Assembly: GCF_000019185.1 (NCBI RefSeq)
Contig: NC_010334.1
Coordinates: forward strand, 1,364,001 to 1,428,000
Direction of reading: 5' to 3'
DNA from: Shewanella halifaxensis HAW-EB4
GTDB lineage: Bacteria; Pseudomonadota; Gammaproteobacteria; Enterobacterales; Shewanellaceae
DNA length: 64,000 nucleotides
Part shown: positions 1-7,354 of the stretch, in pieces
Layout: every line of letters starts with the position of its first letter
Numbering within the stretch: position 1 is the stretch's first letter
Position numbers and translations under genes: made by a program
The notes under the pieces: generated by a model
The model's input: only the letters and a program-made list of their open reading frames with translations
What the model was told of the DNA's origin: nothing
The model's database searches: none

Positions 1-90
1 TACATACCAGGGGCTCATACCGTCAGCCGCGCTAGCAGCAAAAGGTAACATCGAAGTAAGCAGAACTGCTTTTAGTGTGTTGTTCATCAT
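1..90 (-). CDS. N-terminus of an exported, probably outer-membrane protein (partial)
   Basis: Reading leftwards from a tandem ATG pair (90 and 87) there are 30 open codons to the window edge. AGGA lies 6 nt before the first ATG. The peptide begins with a basic n-region, a hydrophobic run (LKAVLLTSMLPFAASA) and a likely signal peptidase I site after ASA, followed by ADGMSPWYV. A mature protein opening with an aromatic WYV segment soon after cleavage is common in small beta-barrel and OmpA-type outer-membrane proteins, but too little is visible to name the family. It lies beyond the terminator of the phosphoketolase gene and so is probably a separate transcription unit. Confidence 0.65.
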   Translation of the reverse strand, partial: MMNNTLKAVLLTSMLPFAASAADGMSPWYV

Positions 91-263
91 TTATAGTCCT
101 TATGTTTTATTTATAAAACGTCTCCGCCTGCTTACTATTATTCTAAGCAGTACTAGCACTTATCACGGAGTTCCTTTATGTTTTAGCTAGCTGACACTAT
201 TATCAACTGCAAATGCGATATTTTCCACTCCAATTGTGAAATATCATAGAGAACTAAAGTTGC

Positions 264-293
264 ATAAAAAAAGGGCGCTTTAAAAGCGCCCTT
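264..293 (-). terminator. Intrinsic terminator of the phosphoketolase gene
   Basis: A 10-bp perfect stem (271-280 with 284-293) with a 3-nt loop. On the minus strand it is followed by a run of T (the A run at 265-270 on the plus strand). It lies about 40 nt past the xfp stop codon. Confidence 0.85.
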
Positions 294-331
294 TGATTGA
301 TTGAAAATTACAACTCAAAATAGATAAAGAG

Positions 332-2698
332 TTAACGTGTCCAAACCCAGTTTTCGATGCTTTCAGGATCAACACCGTTGGCCTTGATGTAATTTCTATG
401 GTCGACTAAGCGTTGCAGCATGTCGGTGGTGATAGCCACGTGTTGAGACTCGTCAATCACGCTGCTCTGGAAGAGCTTGTATGCCATATCAATGACTAGA
501 TGGTAACGTGATGTGCCATTACGAACGCCCATATCAAATGGAGTTGTTGTTGAGCCTTCCTCTTCATAGCCTTTAATTCTGAAGCGCTTGCTACCTTTAT
601 AATCAAACACTAGTTTCTTAATCGTGTTTGGATAACCGTGATAATTGAATACTACACCTTTATCTGCCGTGAATACTTCATCCATCAACCAAGGCTTAGC
701 TTGGAACTCTAAGCTACCTAAACCACTACTTGTGAGTTCTGTAACACTGACAAAGCGAATGCGTACACGTGGTAGCAGCTCACGAATAAGCACCAGTGCA
801 GCCATCGCCTCTTGAGTGACATAATCACCACAACCGACAAGTACCACATCTGGGTTTTCATCTGATGCGAAATCCCAAACCATGACACCATCTTTTGCTT
901 GTTGACGAGCCTCATCGAGTGTTAGCCACTGTGGTAGATCTTTCTTACCCGCCACTAAGATGTTGAGCTTGTCGCGATCGGCATAAGCGCGCTCAGTATA
1001 AACTAAGGTGCTGTTACCATCTGCAGGAAGGTAAGCTGAGATAATCTTCGGGTGTTTCTCAAGCATCGCACCCAAGAAAGAGGGGTTTTGATGTGAATAA
1101 CCGTTGTGATCTTGGCGCTCAAGTAGTGAGGATAAAACTACGTTACAAGCAGGAACAGGCTTACGGAAATGTACGCCTTGGCTCGCATATACATATTTAC
1201 AGTATTGGTCGGCCATTGAAGAAACAACTTGTGAGAACGCCTCATAAGTTGGGAACATGGCATGGCGACCCGTTACTGTGTAGCCGTGTAACATACCGAA
1301 TAATAGGTTTTCTGATAGCAACTCGATGACTCGACCGTCACGAGACATATCTTCATCCCAGCTTTCGATAGGCCACTGCCATGCACGGCTCGTCTCTTCA
1401 AATACGGCTTGTAGTTGATTTGAATAGGTTTCATCTGGACAGAAAATACGTAAGTTACGCTGATCGCGGTTAAGCTTAAATGCATCACGCATCCATTCGC
1501 CCATCTTATACATAGATAAGCCGCGATGGCCGCGAGGGGTTTCAGGACCATAGGCAAGCTTTTCTAGATCAGGTTTAGCGAGTGCGCGAACCACTTCACC
1601 ACCATAACTTAAATGCTGGCGACCACAGGTTAGTTCTTTTGGTGGTAGAAGGGACTGAATATCTTCGTCGAAGATCAGCTCGCCTTTTTCATTGATACTA
1701 TAAAGCTCATTAAACTTGTAGCTCGCAAGCCAAGTATTTAGTGCATCGAGGTGACCTTTGTTGCTAGCACATTTGTTGACGATAACCTGGTGGGATTCAC
1801 AGTTACCTTCTAATTTCTTACCATCAAACTCGGCAGTACCCGTCCAGCCTTTAGCGGTACGCATTAAGATCACTGGCCAGCGTGGCTTAACGATATCTTC
1901 ACCTGCACGAGCGCGGGTTTGGATGTCATTGATCATTTCGTATGACTTATCCATTGCGGCAGCCATCTGAAGATAAACGTCTTCTTCTAATTGATCATCA
2001 ACAATAATGGGATGGTAACCTAGACCTCTAAATTCAAGATCGAGTTCTTCATGGCTCATACGACCCATACGAGTCGGACCCGAAATCTTATAACCGTTGA
2101 TATGAACAATAGGTAAAACAGCACCATTATTCTTTGCAGACACTAAACGGTTCGCATACCAAGAGGCAGCTAGTGGGCCGGTTTCTGACTCACCGTCACC
2201 GATAAGGCAAGCGGCAATCAGATCTGGATTATCTAAAACAGCGCCCCAAGCAACAGAAAGTGAATAGCCTAGTTCACCACCTTCAAGGATTTGGCCTGGC
2301 GCTTCAGGGTTCGCATGCGAAGGGTAACCATAAGCGGCAGAGAACTTCTGGCAGATATCGGTGATCCCGTCTTCATTATATGGAATGGTATCGGGGTAGA
2401 AGTGGCTTAAGGAGCCTTCCATAAACAAGTTTGCTTGAACAGCTGGAAAGCCATGGCCGGGGCCAACTAAATAAACGAATGAGCGGTTGTGCTTGGTGAT
2501 GAGCCTGTTAACGTTAGCGTAGACAAAATTGATACCTGGGCACGTTCCCCAGTGACCAAGTAGCCTAGGCTTAATATCGGAGTGTTCAAGTGCGCGTTTA
2601 TGCAGCACGTTTTTCTTTAAATAAATTTGTGATGTCGCCAGAAAGTTAGTTGCTCGAACAAATTTCTTAAGTGCGACAATTTCTTGCTGATGTGCCAT
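332..2698 (-). CDS. xfp: Phosphoketolase (xylulose-5-phosphate/fructose-6-phosphate)
   Basis: Thiamine-diphosphate enzyme that cleaves xylulose-5-P (and usually fructose-6-P) with phosphate to acetyl-phosphate plus glyceraldehyde-3-P (or erythrose-4-P). The protein is about 788 residues, the normal family length. Visible signatures are EGGELGY near residue 140 and the ThDP-binding GDGESETGPLA near 167, with GHGFPA and EGSLSHFYP upstream. An in-frame ATG lies 4 codons upstream at 2710, but the ATG at 2698 has a GGGG tract at suitable distance (2703-2706) and the other has none, so 2698 is preferred. The gene is monocistronic with its own terminator; no acetate kinase or phosphotransacetylase is adjacent, so acetyl-P disposal must be encoded elsewhere. 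A 7-5-7 inverted repeat upstream may be an operator. Confidence 0.96.
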   Translation of the reverse strand: MAHQQEIVALKKFVRATNFLATSQIYLKKNVLHKRALEHSDIKPRLLGHWGTCPGINFVYANVNRLITKHNRSFVYLVGPGHGFPAVQANLFMEGSLSHFYPDTIPYNEDGITDICQKFSAAYGYPSHANPEAPGQILEGGELGYSLSVAWGAVLDNPDLIAACLIGDGESETGPLAASWYANRLVSAKNNGAVLPIVHINGYKISGPTRMGRMSHEELDLEFRGLGYHPIIVDDQLEEDVYLQMAAAMDKSYEMINDIQTRARAGEDIVKPRWPVILMRTAKGWTGTAEFDGKKLEGNCESHQVIVNKCASNKGHLDALNTWLASYKFNELYSINEKGELIFDEDIQSLLPPKELTCGRQHLSYGGEVVRALAKPDLEKLAYGPETPRGHRGLSMYKMGEWMRDAFKLNRDQRNLRIFCPDETYSNQLQAVFEETSRAWQWPIESWDEDMSRDGRVIELLSENLLFGMLHGYTVTGRHAMFPTYEAFSQVVSSMADQYCKYVYASQGVHFRKPVPACNVVLSSLLERQDHNGYSHQNPSFLGAMLEKHPKIISAYLPADGNSTLVYTERAYADRDKLNILVAGKKDLPQWLTLDEARQQAKDGVMVWDFASDENPDVVLVGCGDYVTQEAMAALVLIRELLPRVRIRFVSVTELTSSGLGSLEFQAKPWLMDEVFTADKGVVFNYHGYPNTIKKLVFDYKGSKRFRIKGYEEEGSTTTPFDMGVRNGTSRYHLVIDMAYKLFQSSVIDESQHVAITTDMLQRLVDHRNYIKANGVDPESIENWVWTR

Positions 2699-2710
2699 AA
2701 ATAACCCCAT

Positions 2711-3120
2711 TTACGTAATCATAAAGTTAAACAAATTTTATATAACTCACTATATTTGTAATTTTATTACAAAAACGTGTGCAATATCTGATTTATTGAA
2801 AGAGTTTTGTACAATTTAATGTAGTTAACTTGCATGTGGCTGGCGTGTTAATTTGGTTAAATTTTTTGGTGTTGTTCTGGTGCAGGTGTGATGTAGATGT
2901 CGGCTAAATGAGAAACTGTGATCTGCATCGCTCGGGATTGAAGCAATGCTATGCTATTTTGCTGCGCGGAATACAGCAGGCGTGATGTAATTTTTTCACG
3001 TTAAGACAATTTGAAAATAAAAACTGCTGTTATTTAAATACCTTAGGAAGGATAAAAACAGGATAAACTAATCTAGCGTTCGTCTTGCTCGATTCTGTTT
3101 GTCATGGGGATTGAAATTAT
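2711..3120. other. 410-bp divergent intergenic region (xfp / AGCS symporter)
   Basis: A/T-rich region holding the promoters of two divergent genes. The only clear structure is the inverted repeat at 2755-2773. No ORF with a ribosome-binding site and no T-tailed hairpin was found in it. Confidence 0.6.
2755..2773. repeat. Inverted repeat upstream of xfp, possible operator
   Basis: TTTGTAA and TTACAAA flank a TTTTA spacer, a perfect 7-5-7 dyad about 57 bp upstream of the xfp start. Its position fits a transcription-factor site in the xfp promoter. The regulator is unknown; in such A/T-rich DNA chance cannot be excluded. Confidence 0.4.
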
Positions 3121-4602
3121 ATGATAGAAACAACGATTAACTTTCTCAATGCGCTGCTTTGGGGAAAGCTTTTAGTATATGGTCTGGTCGGTGCCGGACT
3201 GTATTTTACGATTCGACTGGCATTTATACAGCTCACTCATTTTAAGCATTCTGGTGAAATTATGCTTAAAAGCCGACAAGGTGGAGGCCAAAGCGGTCTT
3301 TCATCTTTTCAAGTTTTCTGTACTAGCATGGCTGCGCGCGTTGGTGCCGGTAATATGGCTGGTGTGGCCGTTGCAATTACTGCGGCAGGTCCTGGTGCCG
3401 TATTCTGGATGTGGCTTATTGCTATACTCGGTATGGCTACCGCTATGGTTGAATCGACGTTGGCACAGGTTTATAAAGTGCGCGATGAAGACGGCCAGTA
3501 TCGTGGTGGCCCCTCTTATTATATGGAGAAGGGACTTGGTCAACGTTGGATGGGGATCCTATTCTCAATCTTCCTGATCATTGCGTTTGGCTTAGTGTTC
3601 AATGCTGTTCAAGCCAATACCATTACCGGTGCGATGACTCAGGTCTTCGGCTTTGACCCTACTTATGTCGGTATCGGCATAGTGATTGTTAGCGCGTTTG
3701 TCATCATGGGCGGCCTAAATAAGGTGGCCAAGGTCTCTGAAATCGTTGTTCCGATTATGGCTTTAGCCTATATCTTGATCGCATTTGTTGTTGTGGCAAT
3801 GAACTTCGAGAAGCTACCAGATGTATTTATGCTGGTGATTAAGAGTGCCTTCGGTCTGCAGGAAGCTGTGGCTGGTGGTGTGGCTTATACTATCGCTCAG
3901 GCTATGCAAGCAGGTATTGCTCGTGGTCTATTCTCTAACGAAGCGGGTATGGGTAGTGCTGCTAACGTTGCAGCGAGTGCTTCACCAAACCCAAACCATC
4001 CAGCATCGCAAGGCTTTGTACAGATGATGGGTGTGTTTGTTGATACCATCGTTATCTGTACTGCGACTGCTGCCATCATTTTGTTAGCGGGCGACGTAGG
4101 CTCAGACAGTGATGGCATCAAACTTACAATTGATGCTCTTACACAGCATGTTGGTCCATGGGGCGGTGGGTTCGTTGCATTAGCGATTTTACTATTCTGC
4201 TTTACTTCAATTATTGCCAATTACTCTTACGCTGAAACCAACGTAATGTATTTATCGGGTAATAGTAAGAAAGCACTACCAATATTTAGAGTCTGTGTTT
4301 TAGGTATGGTGATGTTTGGTGCTGTCGCAAAAATTGGCCTAGTGTGGAACTTAGCCGATGTGTCTATGGGTCTAATGGCGACGGTGAACATTATCGCCTT
4401 ACTGCTATTGTCTGGTTTAGCGATTCGAGTGATTAACGATTATCGTCAACAGCTGAAAAGCGGCGAGACGCCAACGTTTGACGCTAGCAAGTTCCCAGAG
4501 CTATCTAATTTAGAAGGCGGAATTTGGACGAGCAAAACTGTTGAAGAGGAAGCCAAGGCTCAAGCTAAGGCCGTAGCGAAAGCTGAAGCCGCTAATGCTT
4601 AA
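3121..4602 (+). CDS. AGCS-family sodium:alanine/glycine symporter
   Basis: Inner-membrane secondary transporter that couples Na+ entry to uptake of alanine or glycine. The 493-residue protein is strongly hydrophobic with about ten membrane segments. Family signatures are present: GAGNMAGVAVAI...GPGAVFWMW near residues 78-97, GGPSYYMEKGL near 128, and GLFSNEAGMGSAAN near 270. The C-terminus is an Ala/Lys/Glu-rich soluble tail (TVEEEAKAQAKAVAKAEAANA). The ATG at 3121 has only a distant GGGG (3107-3110) as a ribosome-binding site, so initiation may be weak. It is a single-gene unit with a terminator 30 nt after the stop. The substrate cannot be settled from sequence alone. Confidence 0.93.
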   Translation: MIETTINFLNALLWGKLLVYGLVGAGLYFTIRLAFIQLTHFKHSGEIMLKSRQGGGQSGLSSFQVFCTSMAARVGAGNMAGVAVAITAAGPGAVFWMWLIAILGMATAMVESTLAQVYKVRDEDGQYRGGPSYYMEKGLGQRWMGILFSIFLIIAFGLVFNAVQANTITGAMTQVFGFDPTYVGIGIVIVSAFVIMGGLNKVAKVSEIVVPIMALAYILIAFVVVAMNFEKLPDVFMLVIKSAFGLQEAVAGGVAYTIAQAMQAGIARGLFSNEAGMGSAANVAASASPNPNHPASQGFVQMMGVFVDTIVICTATAAIILLAGDVGSDSDGIKLTIDALTQHVGPWGGGFVALAILLFCFTSIIANYSYAETNVMYLSGNSKKALPIFRVCVLGMVMFGAVAKIGLVWNLADVSMGLMATVNIIALLLLSGLAIRVINDYRQQLKSGETPTFDASKFPELSNLEGGIWTSKTVEEEAKAQAKAVAKAEAANA

Positions 4603-4630
4603 TCTATAAGTTTTATCAGTACAATCTAAA

Positions 4631-4660
4631 AAACCACGCTGTTTAAGCGTGGTTTTTTTG
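4631..4660 (+). terminator. Intrinsic terminator after the AGCS symporter
   Basis: 10-bp perfect stem (4631-4640 / 4646-4655), 5-nt loop, then a run of T. Confidence 0.88.
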
Positions 4661-4710
4661 TTTTTGTTCAGTATCATTAGCTTAATTATTTATCTTTAAA
4701 GGCCTCATGT

Positions 4711-5484
4711 ATGCTGATCTTAGTCTCTCCTGCAAAAACGTTAGATTTTGACAATCCTCCAGGCTGCGAAAGCTACTCAATGCCGACGTTACTCGATCAA
4801 AGTAAACAGCTTATTGAGGTGTGTCGCACGCTTACCCCAACAGATATTGCGACTTTAATGAAAGTAAGCGATAAAATTGCAGGGCTAAACGTGGCAAGAT
4901 TTAGCTCTTGGCAAAAAGATTTTACCCCTGAGAACGCTAAGCAAGCAGTGTTTGCGTTTCGTGGCGATGTATATACAGGTCTTGATGCCGATACACTGTC
5001 AGAGGCAAGCTTACAAAAAGCTCAGAAGCAACTAAGGATCTTATCGGGTTTATATGGTTTGCTTAAGCCATTAGATTTGATGCAGGCGTATCGATTAGAG
5101 ATGGGGACCCGACTCGCTAATGATCGTGGCACGAATCTGTATCAATTCTGGGGGGATATCATCACCGATGAAATCAATAAGACCACAGAGGAGCAGGGCG
5201 ATGAATTCATCATTAACTTAGCGTCGAATGAGTATTTTAAAGCCGTGAAACCTAAGCAACTCAATGCGCAGGTGATCACCCCAATCTTTAAAGACTGTAA
5301 GAATGGCCAATATAAAGTTATCAGTTTCTTTGCCAAAAAGGCGAGAGGCATGATGGTGCGTTATATTTTGGATAACCATGTCGACTCGCTAGAGGCATTA
5401 ATCAAGTTTGATACGGCGGGTTACTACTACAGTGAAAAAGACTCGACAGTTAATGAGCCAGTATTCCTGCGTGAAGCGCAATAG
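4711..5484 (+). CDS. yaaA: Peroxide stress resistance protein YaaA (DUF328)
   Basis: Member of the YaaA/DUF328 family, which in E. coli limits free iron and DNA damage under hydrogen peroxide stress. Length 257 residues is normal. Diagnostic segments are the N-terminal LILVSPAKTLDF, SLYGLLKPLDLMQAYRLEMG-like core (LSGLYGLLKPLD near residue 112) and FFAKKARGMMVRYI near 209. It is a single gene between a terminator and a pseudogene. No OxyR site was recognised upstream. Confidence 0.95.
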   Translation: MLILVSPAKTLDFDNPPGCESYSMPTLLDQSKQLIEVCRTLTPTDIATLMKVSDKIAGLNVARFSSWQKDFTPENAKQAVFAFRGDVYTGLDADTLSEASLQKAQKQLRILSGLYGLLKPLDLMQAYRLEMGTRLANDRGTNLYQFWGDIITDEINKTTEEQGDEFIINLASNEYFKAVKPKQLNAQVITPIFKDCKNGQYKVISFFAKKARGMMVRYILDNHVDSLEALIKFDTAGYYYSEKDSTVNEPVFLREAQ

Positions 5485-5486
5485 TC

Positions 5487-6162
5487 GTTAGGCGCATGGG
5501 GATAATCGAAGTAATCGGTACCATCTGGCCTGTGGATGCCACTGATATACCTTTAGGTGGCTATATGGATACATCAAGACCGCCGGAGACTGCGTTACAG
5601 CCTATAACTACCTCATTAGCTACCATTGACTGAATTAGCTTAATAAGTTGTTTATATCCTTACTCACAGGCTCTAAAGTCGATTTGATAGATACGACCAG
5701 TGCCAAAGTCAGATTATGATGACGACAATGCCTTTTGGTGCCGCTTCAACGTTTTTAAGCTATCAAAGCGGATGATATTAGCTTCGATCCCCTCTAAATG
5801 TCGCAATGCAGCCTCCTAAGGCTGTTATCACGAGTGGTTGTGGAAATGGAACTTATAGAAGCCTTTGCTTCAGCACTGTGCCACATGAGGACTTGTATCG
5901 CTTCTTTATAGACTTTATCAAAGCCTTGCCTCGTCAGTTTAACCTTTGCCCACTGAACAATAATAAGATCTCGTTCACTACCTGCTAGCCGAGAGTCTAG
6001 CTCAACGGTTAGAGATTCAACTCGCTCGTAAGTAAGAGTCGCTAAGGGCTTTTGTTGTAAATCAGTGGAAACGGCCTCGTCTCTATTATTTTTTGTGTGC
6101 TGGCAACCAATTAAGTTAAGAGGAATTAATCCTCAAAGCATATTGAGATACTTGTTTTTCAT
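5487..6162 (-). pseudogene. Relic of an M28-family zinc aminopeptidase gene
   Basis: No intact ORF, but conceptual translation on the minus strand gives ordered pieces of an exported M28 peptidase in different frames. From the ATG at 6162: MKNKYLNML, a stop, then a lipoprotein-like LIPLNLIGCQH, then LTYERVESLTVELDSRLAGSERD and VQWAKVKLTRQGFDKVYKE. In another frame comes PFPQPLVITALGGCIAT (about 5800-5845), then EGIEANIIRFDSLKTL, then FGTGRIYQIDF (about 5660-5700), GGLDVS, and finally DGTDYFDYPHAPND (about 5490-5535), which matches the zinc-ligand region DYHHTxND of the family. The order is that of an intact M28 enzyme, but the middle catalytic segment is missing and there are several frameshifts and stops. 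The gene is therefore decayed, not a sequencing slip. Confidence 0.8.
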
Positions 6163-6297
6163 AAGTTTTTTTGTTTTTTACTATGTATATCCCACTTTTT
6201 AAAACAATCTAGCAAAAAGTGTGCTTTATGTCCCGACTATATCTGTAAGGCAACGCTATATTAGGGCGTCGGTTTGTTTTAGGAGAAATGGCTCGTA

Positions 6298-6612
6298 ATG
6301 AATATAGAATTAATGCAGCAACGAGCAGACCATGCCGTTGTATTGTTGAAAGCGTTAGCCAATGAACGTCGTTTATTTATCTTGTGTTATCTTCTTAATG
6401 AAGGCGAGATGTGTGTTGGTGAAATGAATAAGAAGTTGGGGTTAAGCCAATCGGCTCTGTCTCAGCACTTAGCTTGGTTACGTAAAGATAATTTAGTCGA
6501 AACACGCAAAGAAGCTCAAACGGTTTACTATTCGTTAAAGAGTGAAGAAGTTGCAGAGATCATTAAATTACTGAATAACATCTATTGTGAAAGCTTAAAG
6601 ACTGTTGCTTAG
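6298..6612 (+). CDS. ArsR-family winged-helix repressor, HlyU-like
   Basis: Small dimeric DNA-binding regulator of 104 residues. The recognition segment LGLSQSALSQHLAWLRKDNLVETRKEAQTVYY (48-78) is very close to what I recall of Vibrio HlyU, as is AVVLLKALANERRLFILC (13-30). Two cysteines, C30 and C97, sit where HlyU/SqrR-type members carry a redox or persulfide-sensing pair; a third Cys is at 39. Metal-box CVC and histidine ligands of ArsR/SmtB sensors are not seen, so thiol sensing is more likely than metal sensing (inference). AGGAG lies 12 nt before ATG 6298, somewhat far; the in-frame ATG at 6313 is an alternative. Neighbours do not reveal the target. Confidence 0.88.
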   Translation: MNIELMQQRADHAVVLLKALANERRLFILCYLLNEGEMCVGEMNKKLGLSQSALSQHLAWLRKDNLVETRKEAQTVYYSLKSEEVAEIIKLLNNIYCESLKTVA

Positions 6613-6704
6613 TCAATCTAAAGTCAGTTGTTAGCAAGTTAAAGTTTAATTTGTTACGGTTGGTTTTTATTGACTCTACAAAAGCTATATAATGGATGAC
6701 TAAT

Positions 6705-6730
6705 GGAGAGGCTTGCCTCTCTATTTTTTT
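6705..6730 (+). terminator. Intrinsic terminator after the HlyU-like gene
   Basis: GAGAGG-CTTG-CCTCTC hairpin (6706-6721) followed by a T-rich run ending at 6730. A TATAAT-like hexamer lies just upstream (about 6688), but the distance leaves no room for a meaningful transcript. Confidence 0.75.
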
Positions 6731-6782
6731 GTCTGAATTTTGCTAATGTGAACTGTTGGTGTGTACTGGAAATTGCAGATAT

Positions 6783-6810
6783 AAAAAAACCGGCCAAGGC
6801 CGGTTTTTTT
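6783..6810 (-). terminator. Bidirectional terminator, serves rpsT
   Basis: CCGGCC-AA-GGCCGG core (6790-6803) with an A run on the left and a T run on the right, so it has a U-tail in both directions. It lies 22 nt past the rpsT stop. Confidence 0.85.
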
Positions 6811-6831
6811 CATTTGCTTTAAAGCTAAAGA

Positions 6832-7098
6832 TTAAGCAACAAGTGCTTTGATTTTAGCATTTAAGCGTGACTTATAACGAGCAGCCTTATTCTTGTGAAT
6901 AAGACCTTTAGTCGCCATACGGTCAACAATTGGTTGTGCTACAGCGAAAGCAGCAGTAGCTGTCGCGTGGTCACCTGCATTAATTGCAGCGATTACTTTT
7001 TTAACGTAAGTACGTAGCATTGAGCTACGGCTAGCGTTGTGCTGGCGACGCTTTTCAGATTGAAGCGCGCGCTTCTTTGCAGACTTGCTATTAGCCAA
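6832..7098 (-). CDS. rpsT: 30S ribosomal protein S20
   Basis: Primary 16S-binding protein of the small subunit, 88 residues, highly basic (ANSKSAKKRALQSEKRRQHNASRSS at the N-terminus, matching S20 throughout). The start codon is TTG at 7098-7096, preceded by AGGAG (7110-7106). S20 in E. coli also uses UUG and represses its own translation, so the weak start is probably functional. It is transcribed alone, divergent from murJ, as in other gammaproteobacteria. Confidence 0.97.
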   Translation of the reverse strand: MANSKSAKKRALQSEKRRQHNASRSSMLRTYVKKVIAAINAGDHATATAAFAVAQPIVDRMATKGLIHKNKAARYKSRLNAKIKALVA

Positions 7099-7141
7099 GG
7101 TGCAACTCCTAAAACTGGGTTTGGTATTTTTAAGGTCGAGG

Positions 7142-7170
7142 AATATGCCTTATTTTTGTCACTTTGTCAA
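7142..7170 (-). promoter_or_regulatory. Sigma-70 promoter of rpsT
   Basis: On the minus strand TTGACA (7170-7165), a 17-bp spacer and CATATT (7147-7142), predicting a start about 40 nt before the rpsT start codon. The -35 is a consensus match. Confidence 0.75.
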
Positions 7171-7354
7171 TGACAATGATTGAATCAATCTGATTAACTC
7201 AAAATAATCCAACCTACTTGGCTATCTTCAACCTAACTCGTGTAATATGTGGCGCAATTCTAGCAGGTATTGCTATGAGACAATAGAGCTAATACCAATT
7301 TTTACGTGATATTAGCGAAAGTTATTTAGCTCTGTAGCAGGGGTGGGGGGCGTT

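Noticed and set aside
5806..5988. 60-codon plus-strand frame
   Set aside because: It is antisense to recognisable M28 peptidase fragments and has no ribosome-binding site.
6661..6731. Tiny RNA between a TATAAT-like box and the terminator after the HlyU-like gene
   Set aside because: The predicted start would fall inside the terminator stem, so no useful transcript is possible; the terminator belongs to the upstream gene.
7148..7180. TGTCAATGACA near the rpsT promoter as a NagR-like site
   Set aside because: It lacks the CG centre and proper spacing of the NagR dyad and coincides with the -35 of the rpsT promoter.
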